Origin: Odontesthes bonariensis
Taxonomy: Eukaryota > Chordata > Actinopteri > Atheriniformes > Atherinopsidae
DNA length: 64,000 nucleotides
Assembly (NCBI RefSeq): GCF_027942865.1
Contig: NC_134529.1
Coordinates: 26,596,760-26,660,759 of the forward strand
Direction: 5' to 3'
Part shown: piece after piece, positions 58,001 to 64,000 of the stretch
Numbering within the stretch: position 1 is the stretch's first letter
How the letters are laid out: every line of letters begins with the position of its first letter
Made by a program: the position numbers and the translations under genes
The notes under the pieces: generated by a model
What the model saw: the letters and a program-made list of their open reading frames with translations, nothing else
Database searches by the model: none
Told to the model about the DNA's origin: nothing

Positions 58001-60872
58001 TTTCGGTTTCACTCCTGTCAGTGAAACACCGGGGTGATGTCGCTGCAAATGCAGACTTTTACCCAGAGCGTGGAAAGTAGCTCTGTCCCTGGAACTAGCA
58101 GGAAGGGTAACGGCTGTGTGAGGACTGAACATGGATAGATAGATAGATAGATAGGATACTTTATTAATCCCGAGGGAAATTTAAGGATCCACCAGTAGCT
58201 TGAACAGACACAGAATACATGCGCACAAATTGTTTTTTTTTCATAAATCAATCCGCAGATCATGTGTGTGCCGAACCGAAATAATTGATCCGAACGGATC
58301 ACGGATCAATGATGATCCGTTGCACCACTACCTGCTTCTCTGAACCCATACCAGTGGACTTTAATTGAAAAGCTGTTCACTATTCTTGACCCCTGTGAAC
58401 AGCTGACAAAAGACATAAGCTCAGCTCCAGCCACAGCAGCTGATGTCATCACCTCCATTGAAGCCTTGAAACGTCTGTTAAAAAAAGACTGTTGCAACAC
58501 ATCATGGAGTTAATAATGACTGCTATTTTGACCAATCAACAAATAGGGAAGCAACAGAAGTGTTGCAGGTCCAGGTGAGATGTGTAACATCAGCAGAAAA
58601 TGTTGAAGAGCCAAAGGAGAAGAAAACCCAAGGCAGATGACAACAATGTTTCCCTGCTGACAATGTATGAAGAAATCCTTCAAAGAAAACCACACAAAAG
58701 GGCTGACCCAAAGCCAAACAGATCAGCAGGTTATTGTTTAAATAAAGCTCTGATAAAATAGACCAAAACATAGTAATGTTAAATATGTATGTCTTTATTA
58801 TTGTCCTACTACTTTAGATCTCTCAGAACCCACAATTTCTCAATCCGAGAGCCCAATGGAGTACTGGAGAAGCAACAAAACCCGGTTCCCGGACCTTGCC
58901 TCACTGGCACGGAAATACCTGTCCGGGCTTCTTTGCCTGCAACTACTGTAGTGCCTAATAATAAGAAACTGTCTCCATCTTCACTGTCCACTTTGCAAAC
59001 CGCCAGGAATTCGACCAATCAGAATACACTTGAGTTTGCTCTTCTCCTTCTCAAGAGGAGGCTTTCCCCAATGAGAAAGTTCTGCCAAACTAATTACAAA
59101 CTATATAAAGTTATGAAGTGTGAAGTGAATCCTACGGAAGAGTATTAGGGCCAGGCATAAGAAAAAAATAATAATATTTTGCCTGTCGAGATTTAAAGGG
59201 ATAGTTCGCCTCTTTTGACATGAAACTGTACGACATCCCATACTAGTAATATCATTTATGAACATTTTCCTACCCCCTGCTGCGTCCTGTGAGCCGAGTT
59301 ACAGCCTCGTTTTGGCGGTGAAGTAAGTAGTCTGGCTAGTTGGCTGGGGTTTCACAAATAAAGCGTTTTGCTTCTGAAAAGAATATGCATTCAAAAGAGT
59401 AATACATTTGCATCACAAAACGTATCTTCCGAAAAAGTTACACCTCACAATCGCTTGGCACTAGGAGTATCAATGCGCGCTGCCGCCTGCCGCGCCTGTT
59501 TCGTGGTGTTTACTGCTCGGAAAGTTAACGTAATCATGTCTGACTACGACGCCGATGATGAAGACATCCCTTTTACCACAGAGCTAAAGGGATATCTTTA
59601 TGAACCAGAATATACAGATGCCGAACTTCACCAGATGGAGTTAGAACGGGCAGAGAGAGAGAGGAGGGACAGAGAAGTGGTCCCAGCTGAAGTTGGAGCC
59701 ACAGCTGCAGCTGTGAGAGACAGGGTGACCGACAAATGGTGGTGCACTTGTTCGAAGCGCCCAGTAATGCCAACGGCCAACTACCTTCATCAGCCGGACT
59801 ACCTTCGTCAACACCAAAACGAGGCTGGAACTCGGCTCACAGGACGCAGCAGGGGGTAAGAAAATGTTTATAAATGATATTGCTAGTATGGGATGTCGTA
59901 CAGCTTCATGTCAAAAGAGGCGAACTATCCCTTAAGGCAACATGTCGAGAATAAAGTCGAAATGTCGAGAATAAAGTCCAAATGTCGAGACTTTATTCTC
60001 GACATTACAACTTTATTGTCGACATGTTGACTTTAATCTCGACAGGCAAAATATTATTATTTTTTCTTATGCCTGGCCCTAATACTGTTCTGTAGAATCC
60101 AGAAGTACCCAAGACTAAGAATTAAATGACTGGAAATGATCGTGCCATGTCCACTTAAACGGATTTAATTTAATTGGATTATAACAAATTAGATTTAATT
60201 TGATTAAAATGTTAGTTTACTGCATCTTTAAAGTATAAATATAGTTGTAAATTTACGTTATATATATATATATATATATATGAACAGTAACTAAATAAGA
60301 CGGCTCATCAATCAACCAGGTAAAAGCAAGCTGGTAATTACATTCGTGTAAAAAGAAGTTTGCCTGAAAGCTGCCAAGATTTGCTCGTATTTCTCCACTA
60401 CAAATCATGGCATTCTACGCTAAACAAATTCCTAATACTGTTTTCTGCACGTCAATCAAACACGTTTTACAAAGTCCGCATTGCTGATCATTTACTTTAA
60501 CTATGTGATGAAATGGTTTTTTTTGTTTGTTTGTTTGGTTTATTTTCTTAACGTTTTACTTACCATGGCATTATCCGTGACTTTGATGCATATGTTACCG
60601 TCGCAGTGTCTGTACTTCAGAACCACTCGGACCTGCACACAAAAATAGAACTTCTAAATTTCAGAATTCTAAACTCAAAGATTTTTAAAAAATAATAATC
60701 AACCGTGAGCACACACACGTCGTTTTAAGAGCTATCCGGCTAATGAGCTCTCAAGCTAGCGTGCTAACCTGAGCTGTACTTTGAAATAAAACGTTTTCAC
60801 CTTCATGGGATCAGTCAGATACAGCTTTTCGGCTGCTCGAGCAAACTCCTCCCACGTCTGGTAATAAGGCAT
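55051..60872 (-). CDS. srp9: Signal recognition particle 9 kDa protein, three exons, complete
   Basis: SRP9 pairs with SRP14 to bind the Alu domain of 7SL RNA and cause elongation arrest during ER targeting. Exons on the minus strand are 60872-60801 ([19 protein letters not shown]...), 60632-60564 ([20 protein letters not shown]...) and 55170-55051 ([17 protein letters not shown]...). The lengths 72, 69 and 120 nt, phase 0 throughout, give 86 aa, the same as human SRP9. The start is the first ATG and matches the family N-terminus. Intron 2 is about 5.4 kb and consists largely of nested DNA transposons. EPHX1 is the adjacent gene in human, matching this order. Confidence 0.97.
55383..55680 (-). 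repeat. tRNA-derived SINE, near full length
   Basis: On the minus strand the tRNA-like head (GGCCGTGGCTCAGTGGTTAG, box B GGTTGCCGATTCCCAC) is followed by a central body with AAGGCACCATGCTCCCC and GGCTGCCCACCGCTCC, and a 3' end ATAAATCTGATCTTAATCTTA. The head matches the partial copy at 21435. Confidence 0.85.
55933..56079. repeat. 16-bp minisatellite, nine copies
   Basis: The unit GGCAGGACCAAAGCCT repeats nine times from 55933 to 56076 with one A-to-C variant in the eighth copy. Because 16 is not a multiple of 3 and the unit lacks stops, long spurious open frames appear on both strands. Confidence 0.97.
56369..56910 (-). mobile_element. PIF/Harbinger-type fragment with Myb/SANT-like domain
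   Basis: On the minus strand 56581-56430, [20 protein letters not shown], then [17 protein letters not shown] has the spacing of the Myb/SANT-like DNA-binding protein of Harbinger elements. The right edge GTGGAAACGGGGCTT is Harbinger-terminus-like. It interrupts the hAT transposase between the BED finger and the catalytic core. Confidence 0.65.
57469..58330 (-). mobile_element. hAT deletion derivative nested in the hAT transposase gene
   Basis: Termini TAGGGGTGCAACGGATCA and TGATCCGTTGCACCACTA are inverted repeats. It is flanked by a perfect 8-bp duplication, CCTGCTTC (57461-57468 and 58331-58338). The minus strand retains a transposase piece ([13 protein letters not shown] and following, about 58045-57780), so it derives from a longer element by internal deletion. 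A GATA microsatellite with GGATACTTTATTAATCCC at 58133-58175 is a later retro-insert. Confidence 0.92.
59193..59935. mobile_element. TTAA-target element carrying a P2X7-C-like ORF
   Basis: The termini (TTAAAGGGATAGTTCGCCTC and its complement) are inverted repeats of about 60 bp with only a few mismatches. TTAA is present on each side. No transposase is seen; the interior holds the ORF at 59536-59859. Confidence 0.92.
59536..59859 (+). CDS. Exon-like ORF resembling P2X7 C-terminal (ballast) domain, transposon-borne
   Basis: The ATG at 59536 opens 107 codons: an acidic start ([11 protein letters not shown]), [20 protein letters not shown], a charged helix ([12 protein letters not shown]), an Ala-rich segment and [14 protein letters not shown]. 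The W-C-x-C-...-M-P-T pattern recalls the zinc-binding cysteine module of P2X7 C-termini and related fish proteins, but a third Cys appears replaced by Arg and the later Cys pair is absent. The stop TAA overlaps a good splice donor (GGGGGTAAGA, donor at 59856), so this looks like the first coding exon of a spliced gene. It lies wholly inside the TTAA element. Whether it is expressed is unknown. Confidence 0.5.
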   Translation: MSDYDADDEDIPFTTELKGYLYEPEYTDAELHQMELERAERERRDREVVPAEVGATAAAVRDRVTDKWWCTCSKRPVMPTANYLHQPDYLRQHQNEAGTRLTGRSRG

Positions 60873-60993
60873 TTTCTTTACAACGAAATGTTACTATTAT
60901 ACCAAAACCTCTGTTTGAATCAGTTGAATTGAACGAGTCTTTCCAATCTGACTTGCTAACTTCAGAAACACCACATCAGCAGCAGGAAACGCA

Positions 60994-60999
60994 ACCAAT
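60994..60999 (-). promoter_or_regulatory. CCAAT/Y-box upstream of srp9
   Basis: CCAATC, in inverted orientation relative to srp9, about 120 bp upstream of its ATG in a repeat-free stretch. No TATA box is evident, as usual for a housekeeping gene. Confidence 0.35.
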
Positions 61000-61019
61000 C
61001 ACAATAAGAAGATTATGCT

Positions 61020-62239
61020 GACACCCCATCCGGTAAACCTTTTCAAAATAACAACATTTTTCTATAATTTTTTTCCTTTTCGTTTGTAATGAACACCCAC
61101 CGACAATTATAAATATATAAGGAAATTATCTTATTGGCTCTTTTCGTGCCAAGCGATGTCTCAGATAGTATTATGTGTTAATGTGTCTTTTGCTTAATCT
61201 TTGTATGTGCACACAGGTAGATAGATAAAACTAGAAAATCCCATCGGCATTAACTTCGAGTGAAATAAAAGCAAAGAAAATTTAAAATTTGTAATTGTGA
61301 AGGTGAATACACAATTTTGGTTTATCTATATGAAACTAAAAATATATACTGCTTCTTGTGTTTTGACCAGTCTTGTTGGGCTCTGAAAGGCTTTGTTTTG
61401 AAATCCCAAATCCGGAAATATTATGTGTGTTGCTATTGTGTAAAATTCTACATGTCTCCCTCTAGTGTTGCACTCAAACATGACCGAAAAGAACAGATTT
61501 TTTTTTTTTTTACTATTACTGAAAAATATTATTATTAGACTCACTGCAGTCTTAGGCTATTTCAAAAGGTTTTATTTATGGTCGCACAATCAGTCATTTT
61601 TGTTACTCCAAGTTAATGGCTAGATAACTATTAGTAATGAAAATATATTAGTTAAAACACTGTATTAAAATACCTTTGATTGACAATTAGAATTTGAAAC
61701 TATATGTATTTGTAGATTATCAGTCATCCAAGTAATATTAATGCTAATCTGCAACCTAACTGCAACTAAATTAAATTGAGTGCAGGGGAAAAAAGTATTA
61801 CCTATCCCCTGAAGTGCGGTAAGTAAAAAAGTCAAATCAAAAGATAAAAATGCTTTAATAGAATACCTCAGAATTGTACATAAGCATGATATATACATAT
61901 ATGCAAGGTCTTATTACCGCTGAGACAGTTTTAGGAAAATGTGCTCCAGATGGTTTAAAGGATTTTATGGCTTGTAAACCAGAGGGCCAACAGAGTTTGG
62001 GCACTTTTGTGTGGGCACAAAACATGAGATGAACTCAGAAAACACTATATGAAACTGACTTAATACATCTCACCAGCTTTTAGCTGATGAGTATTGAGTG
62101 AAAGTGAAAACAACTGCAAGACTTTCTTTCTTCAGATTTAGATAGATTTTGCCTTGTGGTTTATCAATTTTACAGTGACTAAGGAGATGGGACGTGGGTG
62201 CTGACAGCTCATTTATCATTAGTTCAGTCTGTTGAAGCT
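61020..62239. other. Intergenic, nothing recognised
   Basis: AT-rich DNA upstream of srp9, with a (T)n run at 61499-61511. No gene or known repeat. Confidence 0.4.
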
Positions 62240-62794
62240 GAAATATCCATCTATTCATTTTCTATACCCACTTAATCAAATTCAGGGTGGCGGCAGGGCT
62301 GGAGCCTATCCCAGCTGTCATTGGGTACACCTTAGACAGTCCATCACAGGGCCACACAGAGACAAACAAGACAAATAACCACCCACGCTCACTCCTAGGT
62401 AGGGATGGGAATCGAAAACCGGTTCTTGTTGAGAACCGGTTCCCTGTGTTTCAATTCCTTGGAATCGTTTGGCGATTTTGCAAACGATTCCCTTATCGAT
62501 TCCAGTGGGTGCGAATGACGTCACCACGCAACGTTGCGTGGCGAGTTCAGTGCAGCCAGCAGTCAACAGTAAACATGGCGCCCAAGCGGTACAAACGCTC
62601 GAAAGTTTGATTACTCATCCCTAAAAAAGGCGACAACAGGGCAACTTGCAAAGTGAATATTTCACCAAAGGGAGGAAATACTACCAACATGCAATAACTA
62701 TGAATGAATGTCGCGTTTTCGATCTGCTCCGGACTAACATTGGTGAATCTGAACCCAGCAGCAACGTTAGCATGTCCTCGGCTAACACTGCAGG

Positions 62795-62826
<32 letters not shown>

Positions 62827-63430
62827 AAACACTGCCTATCATGTTAGCACCATTTGCCTCATTGTAAAACCTGCTGTTAGTAACGGTTAAGGTTAAATGA
62901 ATGCCTTCTCAGGCATTACATTTAGATGAAATCATGAGAGACAGAGCCTGACTGGCTCAGAGCCAGAGGCTGGTGGTACTACCCCCAGTTCACGTCTACC
63001 TCCAGCTTCTCCTTTCACCAGAACAGGGAAGAGTTAAATTACCCAGGCCATGATAGATGTTTGTAAGGGTTTGTAAGGTCATGACTGCTGTAACTTCTAA
63101 ACTAAACAAAGTTGATGCTAATCGACCAGTTTGTTGTCCTTTTTCTCCAAATGAGAATCGATAAGGGAACCGACAAAGAACCGAATCATAAAGCAGAATC
63201 GAAAATGGAATTGGAAACGTAAAAATCTTATCAATTCCCATCCCTACTCCCAGGGTCAATTTTGAGAAACCAATTAATCTGACATGCATGTTTTTGGACA
63301 GCGGGAGAAAGCTGGAGTACCTGGAAAGGACCCATGCATACACAGAGAGAACATACAAACTCCACACAGAAAAGCCCCAGCCAGTATTCAAACCAGGAAG
63401 CCTTTTACTGTGAGGCGATGCTGCTAACCA
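62240..63430 (-). repeat. Dispersed (ATGG)n-tailed repeat, copy 7, split by an hAT element
   Basis: The left part 62240-62399 (GGCTGGAGCCTATCCCAGC) and right part 63255-63430 (CCAATTAATCTGACATGCATG, AACTCCACACAGAAAAGCCCC) are the two halves of one copy. Confidence 0.88.
62400..63246 (+). mobile_element. hAT deletion derivative with BED-finger remnant
   Basis: Termini TAGGGATGGGAATCGA and CAATTCCCATCCCTA are inverted. The 8-bp flanks CTCCTAGG (62392-62399) and CTCCCAGG (63247-63254) differ at one base. The interior begins MAPKRYKRSKV at 62575 and keeps KKGDNRATCK and GGNTTNM-like blocks of a BED finger with frameshifts. An (AACT)n microsatellite lies at 62794-62825. Confidence 0.88.
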
Positions 63431-63734
63431 GCTCAAATATGTGACTTGCAAGAAAATTGGTCTTGGCATGTCCAATCTAAAAACCCAAAGATGCTATATC
63501 AAAACAAGAATACGTTCACATGACGTTGGTATTATTACTGCCATTTCCTCGGACAGGGTTTTCATATTTCTTGTCATATAAGTACCCCTAACAATCCAGC
63601 ACCCCTATATCAAGGAGCCGAGAATTCGGTATTGTTTTGGACAAATCAGTTAACTCTTTAAACTAAGTAAATAGTTTCATCAGTGTTGCACCATTATATA
63701 AAGTAAGAAAAGCCTGAGATATTGCTTTTGTTTA
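63431..63734. other. Intergenic, nothing recognised
   Basis: No repeat family or coding signal. Confidence 0.4.
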
Positions 63735-63960
63735 AGACTTTCCAAGATGGCGCCGCGGATGGCAGCCACGGCCGTTTGGTGCGCGTTGTTTTGTTCGAAG
63801 CACTCCCCTCTGGCAGGAGGCTGCGGTCCATCAGGACCAAAACCTCCCGCCACAAGAACAGCTTCTTCCCCTCTGCGGATGGCCTCACCAACAAGGCCCG
63901 CTGTACCCCCCCCCCCTCCCGTCATGAACCCCTTATCCCCACTGACACTACACGTTATAT
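63735..63960 (+). mobile_element. Chimeric LINE: 5' leader joined to 3' coding end
   Basis: A LINE-type leader (CCAAGATGGCGCCGCGGATG) is followed within 60 bp by the C-terminal coding block LPSGRRLRSIRTKTSRHKNS, FFPSADGLTNKA. Everything between is missing. A C-run at 63905-63920 follows. Confidence 0.7.
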
Positions 63961-63964
63961 TAAC

Positions 63965-64000
63965 GTATCTTTTAACCAACACCAACAGACGTGTGCACAT
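63965..64000 (+). mobile_element. L2-type LINE fragment running off the window
   Basis: CTTTTAACCAACACCAACAG then A(C)GTGTGCACAT nearly matches the L2 sequence at 53736-53770. The rest is outside the window. Confidence 0.75.

Larger units (their letters stand above)
55745..59145 (+). mobile_element. hAT (ZBED-like) transposon, decayed and multiply interrupted, in srp9 intron 2
   Basis: The left end GAGGGATGCACAG is terminus-like; no matching right end was found. The transposase is recognisable in pieces: BED zinc finger 56103-56330 ([20 protein letters not shown]), RNase H-like core 56942-57468 ([53 protein letters not shown]), resumed at 58339 ([20 protein letters not shown]), and the dimerisation end 58850-59090 ([20 protein letters not shown]). 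A Harbinger-like piece and a second hAT derivative are nested within it. Confidence 0.85.
59148..60079. mobile_element. TA-flanked palindromic element
   Basis: The termini GGGCCAGGCATAAG and CTTATGCCTGGCCC extend into about 46-bp inverted repeats. TA is present on both sides in the palindromic site AGTATTAATACT. The right arm contains several GTCGAGAATAAAGTC units. It is interrupted by the TTAA element at 59193-59935. Confidence 0.8.

Noticed and set aside
63680..64000. Minus-strand open frame at the window end
   Set aside because: It is antisense to a LINE C-terminus and a C-run; no domain is recognised.

Overview
This window is teleost fish genomic DNA. It has four spliced vertebrate genes with GT-AG introns, set in DNA dense with fish-type mobile elements: Tc1/mariner, hAT, TTAA-target elements, L2/Rex1/RTE/L1-like LINEs, tRNA-derived SINEs, and BEL/Pao and Ty3/gypsy remnants. 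I see no bacterial-style operon, CRISPR array or plasmid feature.

The gene layout is as follows. (1) 149-9132 (+): the last twelve coding exons of slc5a6, the sodium-dependent multivitamin transporter; its 5' exons lie left of the window. (2) 22968-35181 (-): tcf23, a class II bHLH factor in four coding exons, convergent with slc5a6. Its last intron is about 10.9 kb and filled with retroelement debris, including one nearly full-length LINE. (3) 40025-46273 (-): ephx1, microsomal epoxide hydrolase, eight coding exons that join into 455 codons plus a stop split over the exons (1368 nt including stop, 455 aa). (4) 55051-60872 (-): srp9, the 9 kDa signal recognition particle protein, three exons, 86 aa. 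Human slc5a6/tcf23 and srp9/ephx1 are each neighbouring pairs, which supports the calls. The genes work in separate pathways (vitamin uptake, transcription, xenobiotic metabolism, protein targeting).

The space between and inside the genes is mostly transposons, many nested, with insertion junctions that can be read directly. Four hAT-type elements have 8-bp target duplications (three perfect, one 7/8). Six TTAA-flanked elements have matching terminal inverted repeats. One solo LTR has a perfect 5-bp duplication and another a 4/5 match. One family of tetranucleotide-tailed repeats has 8-12-bp duplications at three copies. A short poly(A) retro-insert has a perfect 16-bp duplication.

The most unusual items are: a TTAA-flanked element in the srp9 intron that carries an exon-like ORF resembling the cysteine-rich C-terminal (ballast) domain of P2X7; a ~620-bp tract at 20776-21400 crowded with the palindrome ACTAGT; a multi-layer transposon nest at 55745-60081; and a deletion-chimera LINE at the right edge. 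I found no convincing wholly new biological system. The P2X7-like transposon passenger is the best candidate for follow-up.
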